Shown here: positions 15,584-24,374 of the stretch, in pieces
Numbering within the stretch: the first letter of the stretch is position 1
Layout of the letters: every line of letters begins with the position of its first letter
Virus record (IMG/VR): IMGVR_UViG_3300024505_000146
Location: 1 to 64,000 of that record
Direction: 5' to 3' (one strand)
DNA: 64,000 bases
Origin: a virus
Translations under genes and position numbers: made by a program
Notes under the pieces: model-generated
Databases searched by the model: none
Seen by the model: the letters and a program-made list of their open reading frames with translations, nothing else
What the model was told of the DNA's origin: nothing

Positions 15584-17325
15584 TTCTTTTTTCCTTGACG
15601 CATATTAATTTGCCAGTGTGCTAATTGTTTTTTACGTGGACTAGCAGAATCGCTACTGCGTATCTTTTTTAACTGTGCTATGCTCATGCCTTTAGTGATG
15701 CCGTGACGTTTACTATCACCTTTATCTTGTGGATTTTTTCCATCGGCAAAGTTTTCATCTACATTAAATGTCGGATCAACTTTTTGACGCGGCATATTCT
15801 TAGGCCGCTTTGGATCAACCGGGTCAATGTCTGTGGTATCAAGGCCCAACTTTTTCAAAGCCGCAATATATTTGTGCTCTTCTTCTTCACTGCCAAAAGA
15901 TACAATAGTACTAGGAGGCCCTTTACCAAAATCTTTATTTGATAAATTTTTTAAGTTGGCAATATTCTTACCTAACTTGTACCAATCATACACATCACTT
16001 ACATCAACTCTAACAGTGCCTCTAGGCATTGTAGGTTTAATTTCAGGACCTCTTGGTTTTTCATTAGGGTGCTGGTCTTCTTCTGCGTGTTTAAAATATT
16101 GTACTTGACGTTCACGTTTCTCTGCACCGGCGCGAGTTGGATACTTACCTAAGTTCTTATTACCATGTTTGCTTTTTAATTCGTAACCGCCTTTAACTTT
16201 AACAATATGTTCGTTAAACTGTTCTGGATTCATTTTACCCCAGTAACGTAGCAATACTCCAGCAAGAGCATTGGCTTCGTTTTCGTCTGGACTGCCAGTT
16301 GCACCATCTAATTCTCTTGCTTCGTTTTGTTTGCGATGCACTAATTCGTGTGCTAGTGTTCGCATAATATCCATTTGATGTCTATCTTTAACAGATACAA
16401 CTATGTCTTGTGTTTCAGGATCAAAGTATCCAAGTGCAGTAGTCTTTGTATCACCTACTAATTTAATACGTGGTGCTTGTTCTATTTCTAAAAGTTTGAT
16501 AGCCCATAATGCAAAGTCTTTGATACGTTGCTTTTTATCTGGAGTCCATGCTTCCATCAATCCGCCGCCGTCACCGCCGTCTCCCGCAGGCACACTACCT
16601 ACACCACTGTAGCCTGCATCGGTACCATATAGTCCGTAAGGACCTGGTCCATATAACGCACCGTATTTGTTTCTGCGTTTTTTCTTACGACCTTCGTCTA
16701 CATCTTTGTCACCACTAGTGGCAATTAATTTTCCTTGACTTCTATCTAGACTTTTTAACTGCTGTGGTTCGTGTTCTTCTTCACCTTGTCCCACACGTTT
16801 AGCACGTTTAAGTCCATCTAATATTACTTGTAAACTATCTTCGTCTGCTTGATATTTGATACCAATACCGCCAGCGGCTTCCCAAGCACTGATATTACTA
16901 CCTCTGTCGTCAATTAATACGTTAGGCATTCCGCTAGGATTTCTAGCGTACTTGGCTTTGTTTGAAACAATGTAAATGTTGTCTGGCAGTTGATTTAAGT
17001 GTTCATCGATCCAAATACGTTTGTATTTTTCACTGCCTTCGTGGTCGCCGCGTAATGGGCTAGAACAAATATTGTAGCCACCGGCCACATCAACTACAAT
17101 ATCAATTAGTTTGTCTGCTGTAGGAAACTTTGGTAGACGTGCAAAAAAGTCTGTTCCTACCATTTTGTTTAATGTAGGATCAGTCTTCGCTGGTGGAATG
17201 TCTCTGTAGTTTCCGCTTTTAATGCCAGCAAGTTTAGCATACTCTGTGAAAAAGTCTGCAAGAACTCCGTCCATGTCTACATAGACTTCCATGCCTTGGG
17301 GTAATTCTAAATCGCTTGCTCTCAT
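15580..17325 (-). CDS. Fusion: HAD-type nucleotidase plus zinc metallopeptidase-like domain
   Basis: 581 residues in three parts. Residues 12-175 are a HAD hydrolase of the 5'(3')-deoxyribonucleotidase type: DMDGVLADF (Asp 17 and 19), CSSPLRGD near 87-94 and LIDDR near 137-141. A basic Tyr/Gly-rich linker (KKKRRNKYGALYGPGPYGLY) and an L-M-E-A site (256-259) follow. Residues 262-370 hold HELVH (326-330) and a downstream Glu in ENEANALAG, the gluzincin-type zinc motif. The C-terminus has a GMSIAQLKKIRSS motif and ends QLAHWQINMRQGKKK. The L-M-E-A site would let a prohead protease separate the two enzymes. Joining of a nucleotidase to a peptidase is unusual. Domains seen; joint role unknown. Confidence 0.8.
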   Translation of the reverse strand: MRASDLELPQGMEVYVDMDGVLADFFTEYAKLAGIKSGNYRDIPPAKTDPTLNKMVGTDFFARLPKFPTADKLIDIVVDVAGGYNICSSPLRGDHEGSEKYKRIWIDEHLNQLPDNIYIVSNKAKYARNPSGMPNVLIDDRGSNISAWEAAGGIGIKYQADEDSLQVILDGLKRAKRVGQGEEEHEPQQLKSLDRSQGKLIATSGDKDVDEGRKKKRRNKYGALYGPGPYGLYGTDAGYSGVGSVPAGDGGDGGGLMEAWTPDKKQRIKDFALWAIKLLEIEQAPRIKLVGDTKTTALGYFDPETQDIVVSVKDRHQMDIMRTLAHELVHRKQNEARELDGATGSPDENEANALAGVLLRYWGKMNPEQFNEHIVKVKGGYELKSKHGNKNLGKYPTRAGAEKRERQVQYFKHAEEDQHPNEKPRGPEIKPTMPRGTVRVDVSDVYDWYKLGKNIANLKNLSNKDFGKGPPSTIVSFGSEEEEHKYIAALKKLGLDTTDIDPVDPKRPKNMPRQKVDPTFNVDENFADGKNPQDKGDSKRHGITKGMSIAQLKKIRSSDSASPRKKQLAHWQINMRQGKKK

Positions 17326-17609
17326 TTTTTATTTACCGGTTTTTCGCCTGTCATGTAAGGTAAACTAAACCATAACTGAAACCACTCAGGTGTTCCAGGT
17401 TTAATGTTTTGTTCTCTCTGTATTCTGCCTTTATCACTGCCAGTAACACTGATGTTACTGCCCTGATACTCGTGTAGTCTTGCGGCATGACCTAAGCCTG
17501 CAAGATACTGCATAGATTTAATTTCGTATATAGGATCAGAAGGATCAAGTAAGCAGTCGTCTGGACTGTCTTGATTTAAATTTTCTGTACTGATTCTATA
17601 TTGTTTCAT
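17322..17609 (-). CDS. Small late protein, unknown
   Basis: 95 residues. The C-terminal half has KPGTPEWFQLWFSLPYMTGE, which resembles the EGSAEWFSWM segment of the nucleotidyltransferase at 19731-20585, so both may carry a short shared interaction motif. No catalytic pattern seen. It overlaps the fusion gene downstream by 4 bp. Confidence 0.6.
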   Translation of the reverse strand: MKQYRISTENLNQDSPDDCLLDPSDPIYEIKSMQYLAGLGHAARLHEYQGSNISVTGSDKGRIQREQNIKPGTPEWFQLWFSLPYMTGEKPVNKK

Positions 17610-17612
17610 TTA

Positions 17613-18584
17613 TTATGAAACCTTAACAACAGTAAATCCTGCTTTTACGTAGTGATCGTGAGCATAATTCTTTGCGTGTTCGCGACCTTTAGTAGTAGTT
17701 ACACGGGGTGTTCTTTCAACTTCATTTCCGTCCTTGTCAATAAGAGTAAAACGGAATGAATACTCTTCTGGATCCGGTCCATTAACATATTCATCATCTT
17801 CGCGTTCACGACGTCCAAAGCCTGTGCGACTAGAATCGTAATCGCGTTGATACGCATCGTAACTACCGTAACGGCCTTCTTCTAATTCTGACATTTTCAT
17901 AGCATCTTTTTCCTTCTTAGGTTCTTTTTCTTTTTTAGGCTCTTCTTTTTTCTTAGGTTCTTCTTTTTTCTTAGAATCTTTTTTCTTTGCTTTTTCCTTC
18001 GCCTTTTCTTCATAGGGCATCAAGTACTCGGCAACTAAGTCAAAGAATGGTTTACCCATAACAGGTGTTTCTGAACTTACGCCAGCGGCATCGCTAAATG
18101 CTTGTCTGTCGCCTTTGGCTACTGCTTCACGTAAACTTGTAGCAGAGCTCTTACGTAATTCTAATTTTGCTTCTTCTATACTGTCGTGGAACAGTCTAAT
18201 TTCTGGAAAATTGTATTCGCCGTGCGGACCAGACTTTCCATTATAATCTTGTACAGTAGGAACTACCCATGCTTCGTCAGTAACGATGATTAATTTTACT
18301 GCACCGTGTTTCTGATATACATAACTGGCTAATGTTAACCAACTTGTTTCGGCAACAATATGTCCTGTAACATCAGGCCAAATAACTTTCATACATTCTG
18401 TTTTTACATTGTATGGCAGTGGGTCTTTTGGTCCTACAGTACTTTCATTAGTACCAACGTACCATACATCTTTAGTAGCGGCAGTTTCCCAAGCGGCTTT
18501 ATGTCCTTTGTGCGGAGGATTGAATCGACCAAATATAATGGCTACTTCACTTGTTTTATTTTCAAATAAATTTCTTAATCTCAT
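17613..18584 (-). CDS. Cytidylyltransferase-like (nucleotidyltransferase) protein with Lys/Glu tail
   Basis: 323 residues. GRFNPPHKGHKAAW (residues 19-32) is the HxGH nucleotide-binding motif of NMN/FAD/phosphopantetheine adenylyltransferases. SATSLREAV near 147-155 matches the ISxTxxR motif that completes the active site. Such enzymes transfer AMP or CMP, for example in NAD or FAD synthesis; the substrate here is unknown. Residues 195-227 are almost pure Lys/Glu/Pro repeats. The N-terminus MRLRNLFENKTSEV resembles its neighbour (MRLRELFVES) and has L-F-E-N as a possible prohead protease site, suggesting packaging. Confidence 0.8.
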   Translation of the reverse strand: MRLRNLFENKTSEVAIIFGRFNPPHKGHKAAWETAATKDVWYVGTNESTVGPKDPLPYNVKTECMKVIWPDVTGHIVAETSWLTLASYVYQKHGAVKLIIVTDEAWVVPTVQDYNGKSGPHGEYNFPEIRLFHDSIEEAKLELRKSSATSLREAVAKGDRQAFSDAAGVSSETPVMGKPFFDLVAEYLMPYEEKAKEKAKKKDSKKKEEPKKKEEPKKEKEPKKEKDAMKMSELEEGRYGSYDAYQRDYDSSRTGFGRREREDDEYVNGPDPEEYSFRFTLIDKDGNEVERTPRVTTTKGREHAKNYAHDHYVKAGFTVVKVS

Positions 18585-18585
18585 A

Positions 18586-19734
18586 TTATTCCCCAGGAGT
18601 CCACTGGTCTCTGTTTACTAACTTTACATTACCGAATTTCTTTTCAGGGCCAGCATAGCGTACACGACCTTCTCCGTTTGTGTCCCAGATATCTCCTTGC
18701 TCGCCTTCAACCTGTGCAAGTATTTGGTTTTTCATTGATTGTATTTGTTTAACTAGAGAAAATATAGCATCTACAGCGTTAGGATGGGCTTCTATTTTAG
18801 CCTGTATTTTTTCTTGTTTTCCTGCACTAACTTTTGACTTTTCCAACCATGCGTTAAAATTCTGTAAACCTAAACTGCTTAACTGTTTAGCTCTTGCTGT
18901 TTGATTTACATAGGTGTAGAATATATTCTTAAGGTCACTTAACCCAGCAGTATCGGACAAGAATCCTTCGATTTGTTCTGCGTGTTGTTGTGCATAACCT
19001 TCAATGTTATCAATCATCTTAGTATCGATACTAACAGATTTTTTATTGTATATCGGACCTTGTACAATTAATTTAGGATTAGCATTAAATTGATCAAAAT
19101 CGTCTAACGGTTCTTGTTCACTGTCATCCATTCCAAATTGTGGGAAATAAGCATGACCGACAACCATTACATCTGCATAAGCAATACGCTTACCTAAATC
19201 ACTGTCGCCTCTGACATGATAACAAGTTTGTGATTTAGGATTTGGACAGAATGTGTATACTCCGTCTTTTAAATCGGGCCTGTTTAAAAATAATGCGTCA
19301 GCATAGACAAAGCCTACAAAATCTTTTGGAGTTGCCGCATCAAATGCTGGATATAAATTTGCAAACTTGGCGGCAAATTCTTCACGTTGTTTACGCTCTT
19401 CTTCTGTCTTAGGTGTACCGCTCTTGTTAGCAATAAAATCTTTTACTGCTTCTGGATTATCTGTCTTAGCACCACGTGCCCAACCGTTGTGTCCTGCTAG
19501 AATTAATGGTCCATTCTTTGTTTCACGACCCCAATAGATTTGAGGATTACCGTCCCATTTCATGCGAATGCTTTCAGAACCTTCTTGTGTAGCGATTTCT
19601 TTAACGTGGTCTAATGCTTCGATGGTACCGTCGATGCCGTAGAAGAAAACTAGATCTTCGAGATGGTTGAATGCACGGCCCAGTTTCTTTTTAACTGTTT
19701 CTGTGGATTCAACAAATAGTTCTCTTAATCTCAT
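18586..19734 (-). CDS. KxDG-containing protein, possible RNA/DNA ligase-like nucleotidyltransferase
   Basis: 382 residues. MKWDGNPQIYWGRE (Lys 59, Asp 61, Gly 62) has the KxDG core of ATP-dependent ligases and capping enzymes, where Lys takes the AMP/GMP. GFVYADALFLNRP near 140-152 lies where ligases have later strand motifs, but I cannot place all of motifs III-V. The start MRLRELFVEST matches the leader of the cytidylyltransferase-like neighbour. I recall related proteins in other T4-like phages as uncharacterised (DUF6267-type), with moderate certainty. It is followed by a pol-beta-type nucleotidyltransferase, so an end-repair set is possible. Confidence 0.65.
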   Translation of the reverse strand: MRLRELFVESTETVKKKLGRAFNHLEDLVFFYGIDGTIEALDHVKEIATQEGSESIRMKWDGNPQIYWGRETKNGPLILAGHNGWARGAKTDNPEAVKDFIANKSGTPKTEEERKQREEFAAKFANLYPAFDAATPKDFVGFVYADALFLNRPDLKDGVYTFCPNPKSQTCYHVRGDSDLGKRIAYADVMVVGHAYFPQFGMDDSEQEPLDDFDQFNANPKLIVQGPIYNKKSVSIDTKMIDNIEGYAQQHAEQIEGFLSDTAGLSDLKNIFYTYVNQTARAKQLSSLGLQNFNAWLEKSKVSAGKQEKIQAKIEAHPNAVDAIFSLVKQIQSMKNQILAQVEGEQGDIWDTNGEGRVRYAGPEKKFGNVKLVNRDQWTPGE

Positions 19735-20585
19735 TCTTCGCCCCTTGACTGCTTGGGACCTTTACGTTGTTTCCATTTTTTATCTGTACTGCACCAGTAA
19801 CGTCCATAAGTACCTTCTACTACGCCTTGCATCCATGAGAACCATTCGGCAGAACCTTCTTTAACATCTTCAGGCTTTTTGCCTTCGTTGCCAGGCCAGT
19901 TCTCATCGGCTAGTGCGTGTTGAATTTTTGGATTTTGTTCTTTACCTGGTAGTGCGGCAATAATTCTTTCTACATTACCTAAGTCAGCGGCAGTAGCATG
20001 AGCACCGATTAAAATTTTAGCAACTTCGTCTGCATTGTGAGAAACAAAGTCTGCCTTCTTTCCATTTTCATCTCGGGCAAACAGCCCTTGGAATCCGCTC
20101 CACATTAGTCCGTAAGGATATCTTTGGTTACGAGTTTCTTTAGCAATACTGGAAAGTAGTATGTGCTTATGTAAACCTTTGAATGGAGTATTTTCAATGC
20201 TATAATCGTGTTGATGAAATTTACTAACAGAGCCAGCATCTTTAACAAACATAATATCTGCTTGTGCAAACTTATCGCCGTTAGGAACTTTAATGTGTAC
20301 ATTGATGCCAGTTAGTGCAGATTCGGTGCCTCTATCTTGAAAGTATGTTTTTAATTTTTGTCTTGCTTCTTTGGCTGTCTTAACTTTAAAAAAGTCTAAC
20401 ATGGACTGCTCGTCGACCATTAAGTCCATGTCTCCAGAACTGGCTTTATGGCCGGCACTGCCAACAGGAATTAAATCAATGCCCTGCGGCATCATTGATT
20501 GCGCCTTGGCTAGTACTTCCTTGGCTTCATCCTTGCCAAATGGTTCTACATCAGGAAATACATTTCCACCTTCTAATAGGATCAT
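19731..20585 (-). CDS. Pol-beta-superfamily nucleotidyltransferase-like protein
   Basis: 284 residues. GSAGHKASSGDMDLMV (Gly 42, Ser 43, Asp 52, Asp 54) and the third acidic strand AQADIMFV (Asp 110) fit the GS-x(9)-DxD...D pattern of this superfamily, which adds nucleotides to RNA, proteins or small molecules. The C-terminus holds a SAEWFSWM motif and a basic end (KKWKQRKGPKQSRGEE). MILLEG at the N-terminus has L-L-E-G, a possible prohead protease site. It overlaps the KxDG gene by 4 bp. Target unknown. Confidence 0.75.
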   Translation of the reverse strand: MILLEGGNVFPDVEPFGKDEAKEVLAKAQSMMPQGIDLIPVGSAGHKASSGDMDLMVDEQSMLDFFKVKTAKEARQKLKTYFQDRGTESALTGINVHIKVPNGDKFAQADIMFVKDAGSVSKFHQHDYSIENTPFKGLHKHILLSSIAKETRNQRYPYGLMWSGFQGLFARDENGKKADFVSHNADEVAKILIGAHATAADLGNVERIIAALPGKEQNPKIQHALADENWPGNEGKKPEDVKEGSAEWFSWMQGVVEGTYGRYWCSTDKKWKQRKGPKQSRGEE

Positions 20586-20926
20586 TCATCTCTCCCATCA
20601 TAAACACCGTTTTCGATGTTATGTTTTTCTTCGTGGAACATTTTAACAGCCAAGTCCTGTACTTCTTCGGGATCGAATAATACTTTTGGGTTTTGGGTGA
20701 TTTTGAATTTATTGCAATAAACTGGTATGGCTTTATCGATGCAGGGCATAAATGACATTTCGTTGCACTTGCCGCCGGATTTCAACTTGCCTTTTAATTC
20801 AGCGATTACAGGATAAACTACCTTACGATAAAAACGTGGGTCGTTGTGCATAAAAAACTTTAAATCATCGACGAAATCGACGTCTTTAAACTGTTCTGCT
20901 TGCTTATCTACATCATTTATTTTCAT
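20582..20926 (-). CDS. Conserved late protein, unknown
   Basis: 114 residues from the ATG at 20926 (MKINDVDKQAEQFKDVDFVD). A GTG at 20971 would add 15 residues but lies only 8 bp from the late promoter octamer, so the transcript would hardly include it. The core DVDFVDDLKFFMHNDPRFYR and two Cys (KCNEM and PCIDK) are notable. I believe relatives occur in other aquatic T4-like phages, from memory. It is the first gene of the late cluster that runs down to 18.6 kb and beyond. Confidence 0.65.
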   Translation of the reverse strand: MKINDVDKQAEQFKDVDFVDDLKFFMHNDPRFYRKVVYPVIAELKGKLKSGGKCNEMSFMPCIDKAIPVYCNKFKITQNPKVLFDPEEVQDLAVKMFHEEKHNIENGVYDGRDE

Positions 20927-20979
20927 ATAATCACCATGTTCTGCATAGAGCCGCGGATATACATACTCCACTAATAGAG

Positions 20980-20987
20980 TATTTATG
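20980..20987 (-). promoter_or_regulatory. T4-type late promoter (CATAAATA)
   Basis: CATAAATA on the minus strand just before the late cluster of leader-bearing enzymes. Transcription should begin near 20973. Confidence 0.65.
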
Positions 20988-21003
20988 CTATTTTACAACT
21001 GTA

Positions 21004-21648
21004 TTAAATTTCGCTGATTAGGTACATTTCGTCCACTCTGCGTATCTTATTGCCCAGGAATAGTCTGCACATTCCTAGGGTCTTTTCATTTGCGGCGTAA
21101 AAGTAGCCTTCGGAGTGGTATGTACGCTTTAGCAGTTTAATGCTGGGAATCTGCTCTGCCCATGCGTGGAAACTTTCGCTAGAATCACGTAGAGGATTTA
21201 CAGTTACTCTATACTTGTGCGTATACTTTTTAGATATAATACAGTTAGGGTTAGTTAATAGAAACTTCCTAACTTTATCGTCTGCAGGTTTAGTTACTTC
21301 TTTAACATGTCCTAATAGTTGAACAGCATCTAATAAAGAATCACTGTTGGTGTAAATGCTTAATGTGTCGCTTTCTACACGCAACAAAAAATCAGTTTCT
21401 TTATTAAGTAAATCTACAAGTTTGTTTATGTAGATTACATCACTGACTGTAGCATATTTCTTACGCCAGGATCTAAGTTGTACTCTACCATCCGGGACGG
21501 CTTCAATTTGATCACTAAGAATCTTGATTGAAGCCATTGCCCGAGCGATAGTTCTGCTACGAAACTCCGAAGCAAAAACATTTATTACACTAATCTTGTT
21601 GACATATTTGTCAAAAAACAATTTAGATGTTTGCTTGTACAGTTTCAT
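21004..21648 (-). CDS. Unknown protein overlapping the end of the ClpA-like gene
   Basis: 214 residues from the ATG at 21648, which lies 26 bp inside the ClpA-like gene in another frame; a start at 21684 is also open. The protein is basic at the N-terminus (RMKLYKQTSKLFF) and has no membrane segment or known motif. It is the last gene of the J-protein/deformylase/ClpA operon, and may act with them as an adaptor, but this is only positional inference. Confidence 0.6.
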   Translation of the reverse strand: MKLYKQTSKLFFDKYVNKISVINVFASEFRSRTIARAMASIKILSDQIEAVPDGRVQLRSWRKKYATVSDVIYINKLVDLLNKETDFLLRVESDTLSIYTNSDSLLDAVQLLGHVKEVTKPADDKVRKFLLTNPNCIISKKYTHKYRVTVNPLRDSSESFHAWAEQIPSIKLLKRTYHSEGYFYAANEKTLGMCRLFLGNKIRRVDEMYLISEI

Positions 21649-23863
21649 TCTGTAATTCGAGTTTAATTTCATCGTCTTCAACATTGATGTTTACTGCTCC
21701 ACCCTGTTTCAGACCACCAAACAACATAAGTTTGGATAATGGACGCTTAATATCCTTATCGATTACACGTTGCAATGGGCGAGCACCCATCTTCTTATCA
21801 AAGCCCTTATCTACCAAGTAGTCAATTGCTTCGTTGCTGATTGTAATCTTAATGCCCTTATCCTTGACCTGTGTTTTTAACTCAACTAAGAACTTGCCAA
21901 CAATTTTAATCATTGTTTCTTTGCTTAGTTTACCAAATGTAACAACACCATCTAAACGATTGCGGAACTCTGGAGCGAAGAATTTCTTAAGTTCTTTATC
22001 TTCGTAGTCATTATCTTGACTACCAAAACCAATAACGTTCTTTTCAGCATCTTGTGCGCCAAGGTTAGTAGTCATAATCAAAATAATGTTACGAGCATCT
22101 GCTACTTTACCATTAGATCCTGTTACAAAACCATTGTCCATAATCTGTAATAGGATAGTTGCTACATCTGGATGTGACTTTTCAATTTCGTCTAACAATA
22201 GAACACAATGTGGATTCTCTTGTAGTTTAGTAATCAACAAGCCAGCGTTTTCTTCAAAGCCAACATATCCAGGAGGGCTACCAATCAACTTAGATACGCT
22301 GTGTTTTTCTTGATACTCCGACATGTCAAAGCGAATAAGTGGAACACCTAACTGTTTACTAAGTTGTTTTGCGGCTTCAGTCTTACCAACACCAGTTGGC
22401 CCCATGAATACAAAACTACCCACTGGTTTATTATCAGATTTAAGTCCTGCTTGTGCTACAAGAATCTTATCAACGATTTCGTCAATGGCTTCATCTTGCC
22501 CATAAACTTCACCTTTAAGGTTCTTTTCAAGGTTAACAAGATTTTCGTTTTCTTTTTCCTTGACTGTGTCTTCGGGAAGTTTAACCATTTTTGCTAATTC
22601 GTATTGAATCTCAGGAACATCGACAATCTTATGTTCTGCGTTCTTAATATTGAAACGACTACAAGCCACATCAATTAGATCAATTGCTTTATCTGGTAAT
22701 TTCTTATCTGTCATATATTTTACAGATAATTTAACTGCTGTTTCAATAGCCGCATCTGTAATTTCAGCACCGTGATGTTTTTCGTAATACTTCTTAATAC
22801 CTTTAAGAATATCTACTGCTACTTCTGGAGTAGGCTCGTCAACAGTGATGCGTTGGAAACGGCGCATTAACGCACGATCCTTTTCAAAGTACTTACGATA
22901 TTCTTCCCAAGTAGTAGATGCAACTACTTTAATGTTGCCTTTGCTTAGAGCAGGCTTCATCATATTAGCCAAGTCATTGGCATTACCTTGTCCACCTGCG
23001 CCTGCGCCACTAATCATGTGTGCTTCATCGATGAACAATACAGTTTTGCCTTTGCCTGTTAGTGCCTTAAGTACTAATTTAAAACGTTCTTCAAAGTCAC
23101 CGCGATATTTACTACCAGCAAGCATAGCACTAATGTCTAAGTTATAGACTGTATATTCTTTTAAGAAGTCAGGAACAGCACCATTAATAATATTATGTGC
23201 TAGGCCTTCTGCGATAGCAGTCTTACCTACACCAGGGTCGCCTACTAACAATACATTATTTTTAGTTCTGCGACCGAGCCCTAGCGCAATTTGTTCTAGT
23301 TCTTCAGTTCTACCGATAACTGGATCGATTTTATTTTTCTTGACTTGGTCATTGAGGTTAGTAGTAAATGCTTTCAGTGCTTTTTCACTTTGTGCATCTG
23401 TGACCTGTTCTTCTTCGTCTTCATCGATTTCGCTGTTAATAAAATCAGCAAACTTTTCACGATCCACGCCGCCCTTATTAATATAGAATACAGCGTAACT
23501 GCGCTTTTCGCTAAGTGCGCTCATAAACACATCTACAAGCTCAATGCTTTGACGTCCGCTGAAAAGGACTTGTGTGAATGCACGATTAAGAACACGCTCA
23601 ACAGTTTGAGTCTTCTTAGGTTTAAATCCTTTGGGAATTGGATCTATTTTAATTTCGTCTAATTGATTTTTAAGATAGTGTTCGAGATTCTTTTTAATGT
23701 AATCCCCGTCACCACCGAAGTTTACAAGAAGTTCGTAGAACTTTTCTTCGCAGAGCATAGCAAAAATAAGATGCTCTAGCGTGACATATTCGTGTCCTAA
23801 TTTTTTACAGTCTGCAACAGCCTTTTCAAAAACTACTTGCAGTTGATCACTTGGTTCTACCAT
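21623..23863 (-). CDS. ClpA-like AAA+ unfoldase
   Basis: 746 residues with ClpA architecture: an N-domain (about 1-145, with HEYVTLEHLIFAML), AAA-1 with Walker A GDPGVGKT (208-215) and Walker B VLFIDEAH (275-282), and AAA-2 with GPTGVGKT (488-495), pore loop GYVGF (532-536) and Walker B LLLDEIEKSH (555-564). NVIGFGSQD near 609-617 is the IGF/IGL loop that docks ClpP, and there is no ClpB middle coiled coil. It therefore unfolds proteins and passes them to a ClpP peptidase; this phage has one at 60444-61067. It overlaps the deformylase gene by 17 bp. Confidence 0.93.
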   Translation of the reverse strand: MVEPSDQLQVVFEKAVADCKKLGHEYVTLEHLIFAMLCEEKFYELLVNFGGDGDYIKKNLEHYLKNQLDEIKIDPIPKGFKPKKTQTVERVLNRAFTQVLFSGRQSIELVDVFMSALSEKRSYAVFYINKGGVDREKFADFINSEIDEDEEEQVTDAQSEKALKAFTTNLNDQVKKNKIDPVIGRTEELEQIALGLGRRTKNNVLLVGDPGVGKTAIAEGLAHNIINGAVPDFLKEYTVYNLDISAMLAGSKYRGDFEERFKLVLKALTGKGKTVLFIDEAHMISGAGAGGQGNANDLANMMKPALSKGNIKVVASTTWEEYRKYFEKDRALMRRFQRITVDEPTPEVAVDILKGIKKYYEKHHGAEITDAAIETAVKLSVKYMTDKKLPDKAIDLIDVACSRFNIKNAEHKIVDVPEIQYELAKMVKLPEDTVKEKENENLVNLEKNLKGEVYGQDEAIDEIVDKILVAQAGLKSDNKPVGSFVFMGPTGVGKTEAAKQLSKQLGVPLIRFDMSEYQEKHSVSKLIGSPPGYVGFEENAGLLITKLQENPHCVLLLDEIEKSHPDVATILLQIMDNGFVTGSNGKVADARNIILIMTTNLGAQDAEKNVIGFGSQDNDYEDKELKKFFAPEFRNRLDGVVTFGKLSKETMIKIVGKFLVELKTQVKDKGIKITISNEAIDYLVDKGFDKKMGARPLQRVIDKDIKRPLSKLMLFGGLKQGGAVNINVEDDEIKLELQNETVQANI

Positions 23864-24374
23864 TTAATTTCCTCTGTTTTTTCAGTGCTAAATCTAACTT
23901 TAACTTACTTACTCTTTTGGTAAAAGTAATGCCGTCTAAGTGGTCAATTTCATGTTGAATACACTTGGCGTCATAACCACTTAATGTAATTGTACATTCT
24001 TTTGCTGTCTTGTCAAGATATTTTATTGTAATATTATTAAATCTGTTAATCTTTATGAACAAATTTGGAAAACTCAAACAGCCTTCCTCGTCTATACACT
24101 CGTCGGATCCGCTGACAATTTCGGGATTAAACATGGCAAATGGTTCTTGCCCACTAGGTTTGACTACAACAACTCTGCGATCAAATCCAACTTGATTAGC
24201 GGCAATGCCGATGCCACGGCCGCCTAGCATTATCTCGACCATGGCTTGTTCTATTTGGTTAGGATCGATGCCGCAATTAAAATCAAAGGGCTCTAATTTT
24301 GTATAGAGTATTGGGTCTGGATCTGTTCTAAGATAAAAATCTTTAGGTTCTGTAACGGTCTGAAAGTTGCTCAA
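23847..24374 (-). CDS. def: Peptide deformylase
   Basis: A metal hydrolase that removes the formyl group from new proteins. The three motifs are intact: [18 protein letters not shown] (metal Cys) and QHEIDHLDG (two metal His and catalytic Glu). The start is unclear: the frame has no ATG between the upstream J-protein stop (24343) and the first motif. I chose the TTG at 24374, which gives 175 residues and places the usual [16 protein letters not shown] segment about 18 residues in; it overlaps the J-protein gene by 32 bp. Phage deformylases are known from cyanophages. It shares an operon with ClpA and a J protein. Confidence 0.85.
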   Translation of the reverse strand: MSNFQTVTEPKDFYLRTDPDPILYTKLEPFDFNCGIDPNQIEQAMVEIMLGGRGIGIAANQVGFDRRVVVVKPSGQEPFAMFNPEIVSGSDECIDEEGCLSFPNLFIKINRFNNITIKYLDKTAKECTITLSGYDAKCIQHEIDHLDGITFTKRVSKLKLDLALKKQRKLNGRTK

